Shown one piece after another: positions 7,092 to 14,965 of a stretch of DNA of 64,000 bases. Position 1 is the first letter of the stretch, and each line of letters begins with the position of its first letter. The DNA is from Gordonia oryzae. Its GTDB lineage: Bacteria; Actinomycetota; Actinomycetes; Mycobacteriales; Mycobacteriaceae. The position numbers and the translations under genes were made by a program. The notes beneath the pieces are model-generated. The model had not been told where the DNA came from, searched no databases, and saw only the letters and a program-made list of their open reading frames with translations. The stretch spans positions 248,001 through 312,000 of the forward strand of contig NZ_RKMH01000002.1 in assembly GCF_003797185.1 (NCBI RefSeq), in the 5' to 3' direction.

Positions 7092-7975
7092 GAACGCATG
7101 GAAGGCTCCTCGTCTCGATTTGGCGCGACAAGGACTTCGTCTCCTGCAGCGTTGAGGCCCAGCGCTGCTACATGATGCTGCTCGCGCAGAAGGACGTGAA
7201 CAACGCGGGCGTCCAGCCGCTCATGATCCGCAAGTGGGCGCGAGGTTGTGAAGCGACCTCCGAGGACGACATTGTGCGAGCGCTCAATGAGCTACAGGGC
7301 GCTCGATTTGTCTGCTACGACGTCGACTCCGAGGAGTTGTTGATCCGTTCGTTCATCCGTAACGACGGAATCGTGAAGCAGCCGAACGTGCTCAAGAATG
7401 CGCTCCGGGTGGCCGAGCAAACCGAGTCGCCGAGGCTCCGTCAGGCGCTCTCCGACGAACTGCAAACTCTTGGCCGCAAGGACGCCTCAGAGGTGGCTTC
7501 GCGAATGGCTGTGGAAGGCAGCGGAAACCCTTTCGAGAACCCTTCGGAAACCCTTCCTGAACCCTTGAACCCTTCGGGAACCCCTCGCGAACCACGCGGA
7601 GATGGGGATGGGGAGGGGGTAACTAACAACGTTGTCTCACCTTCAGATTCCAAGAGAGTTTCCGCGCAGAAGCGCGGCACCAGACTCCCAGAGGGGTGGA
7701 TGCCCGATCAGTCGGTGATCGCACAGATGCGCCAAGAGCGGCCAGACGTCGACCTCCAGGCAGAACATCGCAAGTTCGCGGATCACTGGAAGGCGGCCAC
7801 TGGGAAGAACGCGACCAAGCGGGACTGGGACGCAACCTGGCGGAACTGGATCAGGAATGCCCGCGGCAGTTCCCGTGTCGCGCCCATCTCGACCACCGAC
7901 GCGCGTATCGCAGCCGCCCAGGCACTCAAGGATCGACCCGCCAACGTTCACCCCTTGCGAGGACTCGAAGCATGA
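7088..7975 (+). CDS. phage replication initiation (replisome organiser-like) protein
   Basis: 295 aa. I chose GTG 7088, which overlaps the preceding stop; an in-frame ATG at 7022 would lie far inside the previous gene. Residues 1-110 resemble a winged-helix DNA-binding domain (LVSIWRDKDF, LAQKDVNNAG, LIRSFIRND.IVKQPN). A Pro/Glu/Asn linker follows. The C-terminal part (HRKFADHWKAATGK..TKRDWDATWRNWIRNA) matches the C-terminal segment of phage replisome organisers. The linker DNA holds repeats that could be the origin, as in lambda O. Confidence 0.75.
   Translation: MRTHGRLLVSIWRDKDFVSCSVEAQRCYMMLLAQKDVNNAGVQPLMIRKWARGCEATSEDDIVRALNELQGARFVCYDVDSEELLIRSFIRNDGIVKQPNVLKNALRVAEQTESPRLRQALSDELQTLGRKDASEVASRMAVEGSGNPFENPSETLPEPLNPSGTPREPRGDGDGEGVTNNVVSPSDSKRVSAQKRGTRLPEGWMPDQSVIAQMRQERPDVDLQAEHRKFADHWKAATGKNATKRDWDATWRNWIRNARGSSRVAPISTTDARIAAAQALKDRPANVHPLRGLEA
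7524..7594 (+). repeat. iteron-like GAA(A)CCCTT repeats, candidate phage origin
   Basis: Copies of GAACCCTT or GAAACCCTT begin at 7524, 7537, 7547, 7559 and 7567, with degenerate copies at 7578 and 7589. Spacing is 8-13 bases, near one helical turn. The copies are read in different codon phases (NP, ETL, EPL, NPS, GTP), so repetition is at DNA rather than protein level. Location inside the initiator gene parallels lambda O. Confidence 0.5.
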
Positions 7976-8310
7976 ACCGCAACCAGATCATCGACCTTTT
8001 GACCATCGCCTCGGCGTATGACCGCCGCACGATCGGGGAGGGCGACATCGCCGCCTGGTCGGAGGCGTCACGCCGCGCCGGGTGGCGTCTCGAGCTTGCG
8101 ACGGACGCGATCCACGAGCACTATGCGCAGACCTCGAAGTGGCTGATGCCCGGTCACATTACCGAGCGGATCAAGCTCGCGGCCCGACAGCCTGCGCCGG
8201 TCGATGAGGCGATGCGACAGCTTGGCGCAGCCCCGCCGGCATCGGCCGAGCGCCGTGCCGAGGTGATGGCCGAGATCCGAAAGTTCGCCGATCGGAAGGC
8301 GATGCCATGA
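7972..8310 (+). CDS. conserved protein after the initiator, possible replication accessory
   Basis: 112 aa from ATG 7972 (four-base overlap). It reads ASAYDRRTIGEGDIAAW, then HYAQTSKWLMPGHITERIK. This pattern recurs in actinophage genes just downstream of the initiator. The position would suit a helicase loader or replisome partner, but no catalytic motif is seen. Confidence 0.6.
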   Translation: MNRNQIIDLLTIASAYDRRTIGEGDIAAWSEASRRAGWRLELATDAIHEHYAQTSKWLMPGHITERIKLAARQPAPVDEAMRQLGAAPPASAERRAEVMAEIRKFADRKAMP

Positions 8311-8615
8311 CCAACAACATCCCTGCCGATCTCGCGCGCCTGGATGCGTCTCTCGGACCCGTGATGTGCGAGTGCGTATGCGCCGAGTGCCACGGCTCGC
8401 GGCCGGCCACCACGGTGGTGGTGATCCACGACTGCGGCAACACCCCGACGCGCAAGGCGATGCTCGCGTGTGAGTCCTGCGAACGGAACCTCGTCCGCGT
8501 GATGGCGCAGCAGATCCACGCTGCGGCACTCCGTGGGGAGATGTTCGCGTGCCGTGGTTGCGGGGTGCGCTTCCACTCAATCGCCGACTACGTGCTGGAG
8601 GTGAGCCCGCTGTGA
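8307..8615 (+). CDS. zinc-binding phage protein
   Basis: 102 aa from ATG 8307. Cysteines at CECVCAECHG, HDCGN, CESCE and CRGCGVRFHS give at least two treble-clef-like knuckles. Probably binds zinc and nucleic acid; no exact family recognised. Confidence 0.55.
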   Translation: MTNNIPADLARLDASLGPVMCECVCAECHGSRPATTVVVIHDCGNTPTRKAMLACESCERNLVRVMAQQIHAAALRGEMFACRGCGVRFHSIADYVLEVSPL

Positions 8616-8833
8616 TCCCGATCCAGGCGGCTCTACGCAACGCTGTGGGCTTCGTGGCCACTCTCACGGGTAATGACCACCCCCACGACGCCAGCGAAGC
8701 TCTCAGCGGCTCTCAGGCCCCGATTCGACCCACTCCACTCCGAAACCCGTCAAACCCCAGCGATCACCTGCCTGCCGACACCGTGTGGTGGGAGAACCAG
8801 GCTGATCGCATCGCAGAAAGGCTCGCGAGATGA
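8612..8833 (+). CDS. hypothetical small protein
   Basis: 73 aa from GTG 8612 (GTGA overlap). A Pro/Ser-rich centre is flanked by a hydrophobic N-terminus and a short C-terminal helix (WWENQADRIAERLAR). Kept because both ends are coupled to neighbours. Confidence 0.45.
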   Translation: MIPIQAALRNAVGFVATLTGNDHPHDASEALSGSQAPIRPTPLRNPSNPSDHLPADTVWWENQADRIAERLAR

Positions 8834-9402
8834 AAGCACCACTACAAGGCGACATCGTCGTCGTCGACGTCGAGACCACCGGACTCAACCCGGAGGCCGA
8901 CCAGATTTGGGAGTTCGCGGCGATCCGTCGCCATGCCGATGGGTCGACGACTGAAACCCACATCTACCACCAGGCCCATTCGGACCTCGTGGCACAGATG
9001 CCCGAGCGATTCAAAGCCGACTACGACCAGCGATACGGGGTGGACGGCCACGCCTACTCGACCCCTGCCGCTGCCGCGATCATCCACGCGGCCTGCGATG
9101 GCCCCGGTGTTCATCTGGTCGGAGCCAATCCGCGCTTCGATCACGAGTTCCTGAGCCGGCTACTTGCTCGCAGTGGATTCGAGGCGCCCTGGGATTATCA
9201 CGTCATCGACGTCGAATCCATGGCCCTAGGTTGGCTTTTGGCGAAAGGGCACCGGATCACGCTGCCGTTCAAGTCCGACAACCTGGCGGAGCGTTGTGGA
9301 GTGCGTGGAACGTTCGCGCGTCACACCGCATTAGGTGACTGCCGATGGGCGCTTGCGTGGCTGGAGCGGATTGAAGAACAGTCGGTGGTGATGGGGGCAT
9401 GA
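8830..9402 (+). CDS. DnaQ-like DEDDh 3'-5' exonuclease
   Basis: 190 aa. Exo I VVDVETTGL with Asp13 and Glu15; Exo II GANPRFDHEFL with its Asp; Exo III RHTALGDCRWA, the His-x4-Asp form of the DEDDh class. Expected to remove nucleotides 3' to 5' with two metal ions, as a proofreading subunit or recombination exonuclease. Start ATG 8830 overlaps the previous stop. No polymerase is visible in the window. Confidence 0.85.
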   Translation: MKAPLQGDIVVVDVETTGLNPEADQIWEFAAIRRHADGSTTETHIYHQAHSDLVAQMPERFKADYDQRYGVDGHAYSTPAAAAIIHAACDGPGVHLVGANPRFDHEFLSRLLARSGFEAPWDYHVIDVESMALGWLLAKGHRITLPFKSDNLAERCGVRGTFARHTALGDCRWALAWLERIEEQSVVMGA

Positions 9403-9725
9403 ACCACCCACCCTGCTCTGTAGACGACTGCGGTCGAGACGGCATCAAACGAGGCATGTGCGAAGTGCACTACATGCGCTGGTACCGGAAGGCTATGCGC
9501 GATGGGACATTCGTGAGAGTTCAACGCCGGTCAGACTCTATACCGCCCGAAGAGGGTGTCGAAGAGTTCGAGATGCTCATGCAACACACCACCGACATGC
9601 TGTTGGCCTGCCGACGGCTGGGGGTGCATCCACGCACCGTGATCCGATGGCATAAGCGTGCCGGAAAGCCCGTGCCACAGGGACTCTGGCAGGCGTACAA
9701 CGTTGCATCGACTCGGGTTGCGTGA
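9399..9725 (+). CDS. zinc-knuckle plus helix-turn-helix protein
   Basis: 108 aa from ATG 9399. N-terminal CSVDDCGRDGIKRGMCEVHYMRWYR matches the small Cys/His domain common before HNH or HTH regions in actinophages. The C-terminal LACRRLGVHPRTVIRWHKR is a convincing helix-turn-helix. Probably a DNA-binding regulator; no nuclease motif follows. Confidence 0.65.
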   Translation: MNHPPCSVDDCGRDGIKRGMCEVHYMRWYRKAMRDGTFVRVQRRSDSIPPEEGVEEFEMLMQHTTDMLLACRRLGVHPRTVIRWHKRAGKPVPQGLWQAYNVASTRVA

Positions 9726-10093
9726 TGACTGCGATGACTGACGAGTGTGATGCACTATGCGACGACATTGAGCGTGACCGCGACGCCCTGCGCCAGGCGT
9801 GGGATGACCACCACGACGCTGAGCAAGCTGAGGGTTTGTGGTGTGACCGCAATGATCTTCTGATTCGGATCGAGAAGTTGCGGGCCGAGGTGAAGCGGCT
9901 GACACCCCGCGAAATCACGACGGTGGTGGAGTTGGAGGCGTTGCCGAACGGGGGTGTGATCCGCTCCGACGAGGGCTGCATCTGGGAGAAAGACATCAGC
10001 GGATGGTATGAGCCGGGTTCTCGACATGAACACATCGCTTCCGACCTCGCACTCCCCGCCGCCGTGCTCTACCTACCTGAAGGTGGTGAGTGA
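9725..10093 (+). CDS. hypothetical protein with coiled coil
   Basis: 122 aa from ATG 9725. The acidic N-terminal half (DDIERDRDALRQAWDDHH, LIRIEKLRAEVKRL) is likely coiled coil; the C-terminal half resembles a small beta domain (LPNGGVIRSDEGCIWEKD). No family recognised. Confidence 0.5.
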   Translation: MTAMTDECDALCDDIERDRDALRQAWDDHHDAEQAEGLWCDRNDLLIRIEKLRAEVKRLTPREITTVVELEALPNGGVIRSDEGCIWEKDISGWYEPGSRHEHIASDLALPAAVLYLPEGGE

Positions 10094-10281
10094 CGTTGAA
10101 GGCCAAGCACAATGGCCCCTGTGCCGACGACTGCGGCCGTTGGATTCACGAGGGTGACGAGATCGAACACCGAGACAACGGTTGGGCTCACACCACATGC
10201 CCAGACCTGGCAGAGATGACCGGCGAGGCATCCGATGCATGCCCCGACTGTCACCTTATCCACGCAGGGGAGTGCTGGTGA
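10090..10281 (+). CDS. small zinc-ribbon-like protein
   Basis: 63 aa from GTG 10090 (GTGA overlap). CADDC, TTC and CPDCH plus GEC give a plausible zinc ribbon. The first part resembles the small KAKHNGPC...I..GDE.. treble-clef proteins of phages. Coupled to the RusA gene. Confidence 0.55.
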   Translation: MTLKAKHNGPCADDCGRWIHEGDEIEHRDNGWAHTTCPDLAEMTGEASDACPDCHLIHAGECW

Positions 10282-10682
10282 CCACCTACCGGCTCGACCT
10301 TCCGTGGACGAAACCGCCACTGTCGATGAACGACCGCCGCAACCACTTCGCCCATGCTCGCATCGTCAAGCAGATCCGAAACACGGTGCACCTGTTAGCG
10401 ATTGCCGCTCATCTGCCCCGCGATTGCGAGCACGTCACGGTACAATTGCACTACGCACCCAGAGATGAAAGACGCAGGGACACAGATAATTTGGTCGCCA
10501 CGTTGAAGCCGATGTGCGATGCCCTGGCCAAGGGAACGACGGCGCATCCCGGATACGGTCTCGTCGAGGACGACACCCCGATGTGGATGTCGAAACCCGA
10601 ACCGATCATCCATCCGAAGACAGGCACCGGAGTGGGGGAGATGTGGCTGGAGATCGAGGTGGAGATCGGGGTCGACGGATGA
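10278..10682 (+). CDS. RusA-like Holliday junction resolvase
   Basis: 134 aa from GTG 10278. The catalytic stretch RRRDTDNLVATLKPMCDAL near residues 66-85 and the later VEDDTPMW contain the acidic residues that bind Mg2+ in RusA. The N-terminus LPWTKPPLSMNDR is also typical. It resolves four-way junctions during phage recombination and replication. Length is normal (about 120-140 aa). Confidence 0.85.
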   Translation: MTTYRLDLPWTKPPLSMNDRRNHFAHARIVKQIRNTVHLLAIAAHLPRDCEHVTVQLHYAPRDERRRDTDNLVATLKPMCDALAKGTTAHPGYGLVEDDTPMWMSKPEPIIHPKTGTGVGEMWLEIEVEIGVDG

Positions 10683-10957
10683 CCGGATGGAAGCACGGCA
10701 CCCCATCGGGCGCTCAGATGCACTACCGGATGGGCGAGAAGCCCTGCGAGGCTTGTCGAGCGGCGAAGAACGAGTACAACCGGAAAAAGAATCACCTGCG
10801 CCGCCTTGTCCACCGATGCATCTCAATCCCCGAAGGTGTGCTGGTGGAGTTGTACCTCAACGCCACTCCCGAAGCGCAGGAGCACCTGGAAGCCGTGATC
10901 GACCTGCCCACCTTGGATCGCATGGTCGCGGCACATGACGAGAAGGAGAGCGCGTGA
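10679..10957 (+). CDS. small DNA-binding-type phage protein (HGT...C..C motif)
   Basis: 92 aa from ATG 10679. GWKHGTPSGAQMHYRMGEKPCEACRAAKNEYNR follows a widespread actinophage pattern (HG...Y..G..PC..C), thought to bind nucleic acid. Helical C-terminus. Function unknown. Confidence 0.55.
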   Translation: MTGWKHGTPSGAQMHYRMGEKPCEACRAAKNEYNRKKNHLRRLVHRCISIPEGVLVELYLNATPEAQEHLEAVIDLPTLDRMVAAHDEKESA

Positions 10958-11565
10958 ACCCCGAAGACGCGGTGCTCGACGAAATCGACCGGCTGGTGGA
11001 CGAATCCCTCGCCAAACCGTGGGATCGGATCAGCGGCTACGACAACGACATCAATCAGCCTCAGTGTCGGTGCGGGCTCGACTGGCATGGGCTGCCGAGA
11101 GGGTACTGTCCCGGGTCGGATACGGAAGGTCCTATCGACGATCCTTGGTCGCGAAGGCGTGCGAAGAGGTTGTCGAGCAACCTCGTCAATTCAGGGACAG
11201 TCTTTGTTGCTCAAGCCAGCCCCGACCCTGAGGGCCAAAGCTGGAGTCCTCTCGGGACGGTCACCGCTGGTCCTCGATTCACCTATGCGCCGGAGTTCTC
11301 GTTCTCCACACCTCAGTGGCCGCGTATCGGGCCGTCCTATGCCGAACTGTTCCATCGCGCCAGCGAGATCTTCCCCGAGATCTTCGCCGAACTGTCCGTG
11401 ACGTTCCAGAACCTCACCGCCGCAGTGGAGACCAGTAGGGAGCGTCTTGGCGCCTGGCAAGAGCCATCCGAGGAGCCGCAGACACCCCAGCAGCGAGCAC
11501 TCCCGCGCCCATCCACCACCCCGCCCATGTGGGCACCGCGCGCCGACGGACGGAGACGACACTGA
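10954..11565 (+). CDS. hypothetical phage protein, proline-rich tail
   Basis: 203 aa from GTG 10954. N-terminal CRCGLDWHGLPRGYC with further GSD and RR residues is a common actinophage knuckle near this map position. The centre is aromatic; the tail is Pro/Thr-rich and probably disordered. Function unknown. Confidence 0.55.
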   Translation: MNPEDAVLDEIDRLVDESLAKPWDRISGYDNDINQPQCRCGLDWHGLPRGYCPGSDTEGPIDDPWSRRRAKRLSSNLVNSGTVFVAQASPDPEGQSWSPLGTVTAGPRFTYAPEFSFSTPQWPRIGPSYAELFHRASEIFPEIFAELSVTFQNLTAAVETSRERLGAWQEPSEEPQTPQQRALPRPSTTPPMWAPRADGRRRH

Positions 11566-12536
11566 TGCAGTGCACGAAGTGCGGTGGACGAGCAACGGTG
11601 TACCTGTGCCGTGAGTGCATCCGAGAATTGGACTCCAACCTCGAGCAAATCCCGTGGATCGCTGACCGACTCACCGAGGCGTACGCGAAGCAGAACGCGC
11701 TCTCTACGCCACCGGGACCGCGGCACATCGTGGAAGCCGAGGACGATGAACAGTCCCCGATGCCGTATGACCGGGTGGCCGGCGACACCTACAACGAGTT
11801 GCGCACCGTGCTGATGCGCTGGTGCCGTGACCTCGCCGACCTGATCGGTGTGGAGTGGCTGCCCGTGGATGCCGTGCCACTGGACTTCATCGGCCCACTA
11901 CGGCCCATGATCCCGGCCAACAACACCGAGCGGATCCCGGAGATCCCCGGCCAGTTCCGCATCTCCCGCCACTACATCCCCGACATCGCGGATCTGTCCC
12001 GGTGGCTCAACGTCCACCGCTTGGATCTCGCCAACTCCGAGGATGCGGCGTTCGCGGCCCACGAGATCGACCGTGTGTGCCGCAAGGCGTTCCGGGTACT
12101 GAATCCGCCGAAGCGGGTCTACTGCGGCCCGTGTCCCACGGTGGTGGGCAAGGATGCCCGCAACCGCCCGTTGGAGTGTGCGCAAGGCCTGTGGGCCGAC
12201 TGGGATGACGACAACGACCACGCAGCCACCCATGTGGAGTGCTGGAAGTGCCGCAAGCGACACAACGTCGACGAGCTGAAGAAGCACATCTACGCTCACG
12301 CCGATCACTTCTCGATGACGGTGGAGGAGCTGTTGAGCGTGCTCGACAACCTTGGGGAGCCGGTGCCGCAGTCCACGTTGTACCGGTGGATCAAGGAGGG
12401 CCGTGTGAGACCGCGCGGATATCAGCGTGATGGACGGATCACACCGACGCGCCTGAGACGTGGTGACCCGGCGGTGTTCTCGCTCGCCGAGGTGCGTGGA
12501 CTGATGGCACAGAACGAGAAACAGACGGTGGGATGA
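11565..12536 (+). CDS. zinc-ribbon and helix-turn-helix regulatory protein
   Basis: 323 aa from ATG 11565, one-base overlap with the previous stop. N-terminal zinc ribbon CTKCGG...CREC; a middle CGPC...C...CWKCRKRH ribbon; then MTVEELLSVLDNLGEPVPQSTLYRWIKEGRVRPRG, a MerR/excise-like winged HTH. Last gene of the rightward early operon, facing the reversed toxin-antitoxin pair. A regulator of later genes is a reasonable guess; not proven. Confidence 0.7.
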   Translation: MQCTKCGGRATVYLCRECIRELDSNLEQIPWIADRLTEAYAKQNALSTPPGPRHIVEAEDDEQSPMPYDRVAGDTYNELRTVLMRWCRDLADLIGVEWLPVDAVPLDFIGPLRPMIPANNTERIPEIPGQFRISRHYIPDIADLSRWLNVHRLDLANSEDAAFAAHEIDRVCRKAFRVLNPPKRVYCGPCPTVVGKDARNRPLECAQGLWADWDDDNDHAATHVECWKCRKRHNVDELKKHIYAHADHFSMTVEELLSVLDNLGEPVPQSTLYRWIKEGRVRPRGYQRDGRITPTRLRRGDPAVFSLAEVRGLMAQNEKQTVG

Positions 12537-12582
12537 CTCGAAAGTCGAATACTCGCGTGGAGGTGTGAAAACCGAGCGGCGC

Positions 12583-12885
12583 TCAGGCCGAGTGCCGCTC
12601 GATGTACTCGCCAACAGCGCGGCGGATGACTTCGGCCGGCGCGACGCCCTCGGCAGTGGCCACGGCCTCCAGTTGCGCCCGGAGTTCCTGCGGGAGCCGC
12701 ACTGATGTGGTGGGCGTCTTCCCTCGTGCGGGGGCGGTCTTCGGTGGCCGACCGGTGCGCAGGATCGCGTGGTTGACTTCGATCTCGCCAACGATCTCGT
12801 CGGCGGTGGGCGGGTTGGCCTCGAAGTCTGCGGCCATCTCCGCATACTCGTCATCGGTGAATCGTCGTTCCATCTTCTCTCTCAC
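12583..12885 (-). CDS. ribbon-helix-helix antitoxin
   Basis: 100 aa from GTG 12885, overlapping the upstream toxin stop by four bases. The C-terminal TTSVRLPQELRAQLEAVATAEGVAPAEVIRRAVGEYIERH is a clear RHH/CopG DNA-binding domain. The N-terminal acidic part (FTDDEYAEMAADFEANP) resembles BrnA-type antitoxins and probably wraps the toxin. It should neutralise the toxin and repress the pair. Confidence 0.75.
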   Translation of the reverse strand: MREKMERRFTDDEYAEMAADFEANPPTADEIVGEIEVNHAILRTGRPPKTAPARGKTPTTSVRLPQELRAQLEAVATAEGVAPAEVIRRAVGEYIERHSA

Positions 12886-13181
12886 TTCCGTTGTGGCGCA
12901 TAGGTGATATCGCCGAGGAGTTCAGCGATCCCGAGGTTGTTCACGAGGCTGCGGCGCAGCATCATCGCGTGGAACACCACAGCCTCGTCTTCGTCGGCCA
13001 TGTCGGCCAGGACCTCGATGTAGGGCGCATTGGCGGCTGCTGGTCCGATGTGCAGGAACAGCACCGCGCCCTCACGCTTCGCCGGGAGGGAGATCCGGAG
13101 GGCGAAGTAGGCGAGGACCGTGCGGATCTCGTCGCCGGTGATCCCGTGCTGACGGGCGCTTGGGGTGATGGTGATCCGCAT
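12882..13181 (-). CDS. BrnT/RelE-like toxin
   Basis: 99 aa from ATG 13181. MRITITPSARQHGIT..EIR...A, the central VLADMADEDEAVVFHAMMLRR and the size fit a small RNase toxin of the BrnT/RelE fold, and it precedes an RHH antitoxin as brnT does. GTG 13199 is in frame but lies inside the promoter. A promoter-like pair ends six bases before ATG 13181, so the mRNA may be leaderless. Reversed and isolated in the prophage: probably a lysogenic gene. Confidence 0.65.
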   Translation of the reverse strand: MRITITPSARQHGITGDEIRTVLAYFALRISLPAKREGAVLFLHIGPAAANAPYIEVLADMADEDEAVVFHAMMLRRSLVNNLGIAELLGDITYAPQRK

Positions 13182-13223
13182 GAGATAAGTGTACTGCACT
13201 TACCTACGATAGTGCAACACAAT
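13182..13223 (-). promoter_or_regulatory. promoter and operator of the toxin-antitoxin pair
   Basis: On the minus strand TTGCAC (13218-13223), an 18-base spacer and TACACT (about 13188-13193) form a plausible promoter. The palindrome TAAGTG-N5-CACTTA (13187-13203) covers the -10 box and is a good candidate for antitoxin autoregulation. The ATG follows TACACT by six bases. Confidence 0.5.
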
Positions 13224-13549
13224 TTCTTGAGTTCGGGCAAATCATACTTGGACGTTTTCACTAGGCGTGTGTGAGAATGGATCTGCAGCACTACAGCTGT
13301 CCCCAAAACACACCTGATCAGTGGTGTGTACCCGATCTTCCGCCGCGCCGCGTCAACGCCGTCTACTCATGCGGCAATGCCACGCCCATGACCGTCCTTC
13401 CGGCAACTCCGCGCGAGGCGTGAATCGGGTTCGGGCAGGACCCGAGTTGCAGCGCGGCGCGGCGGATCACCCACCGATGAAACCGAGAAACCGATGACAG
13501 TTCTCCTCCATCTTCTTGTCGAATCACTCATCTGTGCAAGGCATTTGGC
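13224..13549. other. noncoding region with one inverted repeat
   Basis: No convincing gene on either strand. It holds the inverted repeat ACACACC-N8-GGTGTGT (13308-13329) without a T-run, so operator is likelier than terminator. It lies between the leftward toxin-antitoxin pair and the rightward pre-structural genes, so promoters for the latter may be here; I could not place one with confidence. Confidence 0.5.
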
Positions 13550-13765
13550 ATGAGTGCCGAGGCGCGCGCCGAGAAGACTGCAATTCTCACAGGCGCCATA
13601 TTGGGCGTCGTGGCGATTCTGCTCCCGCTGGCGATCGGGGTCGTGGCACTTAGTCGGGGTGGTGGATGGCTCACGTACTGCGCGGTCTACCTCGTGGTCG
13701 TTAGCTCCATCGACATCTTCCGATACTGCGTCCGCGGCGTCTCGTCCGATTCGAGACGACGATGA
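13550..13765 (+). CDS. small two-TM membrane protein
   Basis: 71 aa from ATG 13550. Two hydrophobic stretches, about residues 11-34 and 40-57, with a charged C-terminus. First gene of the pre-structural group and coupled to the next by four bases. Function unknown; the position does not suggest a holin. Confidence 0.6.
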   Translation: MSAEARAEKTAILTGAILGVVAILLPLAIGVVALSRGGGWLTYCAVYLVVVSSIDIFRYCVRGVSSDSRRR

Positions 13766-14007
13766 GCCGCCAGAATCCGAATCCCGTCGCGCACCTCGAC
13801 CAGCGCGCTGTGAAGACCCTCGCAGACCACCTGAGCCACCTGGAGCATCCGGGCCGCGGTGGAGAGCCGGCGAAGATCATGCGTCTCGTCCAGCTCGACG
13901 GCACCGGCCCGGGAACGGTGAAGATCAAGAAGGATCTCGCCGAGGCGATCATCCACCACCTCTACGTCTCCGGATTCGAGCTGAAGCGACGCAGGGGACG
14001 CGGATGA
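13762..14007 (+). CDS. hypothetical phage protein
   Basis: 81 aa from ATG 13762. Helical N-terminus (DQRAVKTLADHLSHL), then a small domain with IKKDLAEAIIHHLYVSGFEL. Basic tail. Conserved-looking but unrecognised. Confidence 0.5.
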   Translation: MSRQNPNPVAHLDQRAVKTLADHLSHLEHPGRGGEPAKIMRLVQLDGTGPGTVKIKKDLAEAIIHHLYVSGFELKRRRGRG

Positions 14008-14180
14008 TCGGCCGCAAGAAACCTCAGGCCATCCCACCCCGCGCACCAAAGCAGGGAAGCGTCGAGGCGTTGCTGAAGATGTTCACCCTCACCCTGCAGC
14101 GTGCCGGCGCCACTGTCGACGTCAAGGAGCCGCAAACCCGCACCGTCGTCATGACCATCAGTTGGCGCAAGGGTCAATAA
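14004..14180 (+). CDS. 58-aa hypothetical protein
   Basis: ATG 14004 overlaps the previous stop by four bases. Basic N-terminus (MIGRKKPQAIPPRAPKQG), then a helix and a short strand pair (TVDVKEP.TRTVVMTISW). Its stop shares a base with the next ATG. Function unknown. Confidence 0.5.
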   Translation: MIGRKKPQAIPPRAPKQGSVEALLKMFTLTLQRAGATVDVKEPQTRTVVMTISWRKGQ

Positions 14181-14482
14181 TGGCCGTGCTGATCGAGCTC
14201 GAAGGTGACGAGTTCGTGTGCAAGTACGGCACGATCTCATCTGCGCCGCCCGTCCTCTCGAGCGCGCCAGTGCCACTTGACATGGCTGGCTGGCTGCCAG
14301 ACCTTCGGCCCGAAGATGTTCCGCCACCACCGCTGATGTTCCTCGGTACGAACATCGTCGGCACGGAGCCCTTCTACACCGTCGAGACCAACCGGGGCTC
14401 CTGGACATACCAACTCCACGAGATCGAGTGGTGGGACCGCGGTCTCGATCCCAAGTTCCGTCTCGGCGTCTGGCCAGACTGA
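14180..14482 (+). CDS. hypothetical phage protein
   Basis: 100 aa from ATG 14180. Beta-rich (VLIELEGDEFVCKYGT) with a Pro-rich middle. It could be a small immunoglobulin- or tudor-like fold; no family recognised. Confidence 0.5.
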   Translation: MAVLIELEGDEFVCKYGTISSAPPVLSSAPVPLDMAGWLPDLRPEDVPPPPLMFLGTNIVGTEPFYTVETNRGSWTYQLHEIEWWDRGLDPKFRLGVWPD

Positions 14483-14492
14483 AAGGCAGCCG

Positions 14493-14714
14493 ATGCACCC
14501 CGCAACACGACATTTGCTTGACCAGTTCCATTTCGACCACTTGCGCACCGACCATCTTCGTCGTGTGTCGCAGCAGTTCCACGACCTCGCACACGATCTC
14601 GCCGAGGTGCTCAATGACGGCCCCGAGCTGTCGGCTGGTCTGCGCAAGCTGCTCGAGGCCAAGGACTGCTGCGTACGCCAGGCCGTCATGGACGCACAAC
14701 CGAAGGAGTCCTGA
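14493..14714 (+). CDS. Acb2/Tad1-hairpin-like small protein (candidate anti-CBASS)
   Basis: 73 aa from ATG 14493. The two-helix pattern QQFHDLAHDLAEVL..GPELSAGLRKLLEAKDCCVRQA fits the helical hairpin now grouped as Acb2/Tad1 (LA...L....P.. E...AL.KL.EAKD.AVRA). In characterised members a small oligomer binds cyclic nucleotides and so blocks CBASS and related defences. Many phage proteins carry this hairpin and only some are tested, so the activity is inferred. It sits just before the structural operon. Confidence 0.6.
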   Translation: MHPATRHLLDQFHFDHLRTDHLRRVSQQFHDLAHDLAEVLNDGPELSAGLRKLLEAKDCCVRQAVMDAQPKES

Positions 14715-14965
14715 TGCAGAAGGTTGACCGAGACTGGTTGGCAGCCAACGACGCCCATCCGCACATCCTGCATCTCGCGGACGTTCTGAACGGCATCGTG
14801 GAGCACCTGACCCAGGAACGGCTCGAGCGCAATCCCCACGCTTTGGATGCGATCGCCGACGGAATCGCCAATGAGCACAACGCGGTGACGATCTCCATGC
14901 AGGCCACCGATGAGGCCACCACCGACGGAGAAGTTGAAGCCACCGACCCCTCCGGGGATGCCTGA
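14714..14965 (+). CDS. hypothetical protein, paralogue of the next gene
   Basis: 83 aa from ATG 14714. Its N-terminus DRDWLAANDAHPHILHLADVLNGIVEHL matches the next gene's DISWLEAQRCEPHIIHISNVLNAIVEGL, so the two are tandem duplicates with different tails. Acidic, Thr-rich C-terminus. Function unknown. Confidence 0.55.
   Translation: MQKVDRDWLAANDAHPHILHLADVLNGIVEHLTQERLERNPHALDAIADGIANEHNAVTISMQATDEATTDGEVEATDPSGDA

Noticed and set aside
7524-7594. CRISPR array
   Set aside because: Repeats are only 8-9 bases with 8-13-base spacing and lie inside a coding gene; iterons are a better reading.
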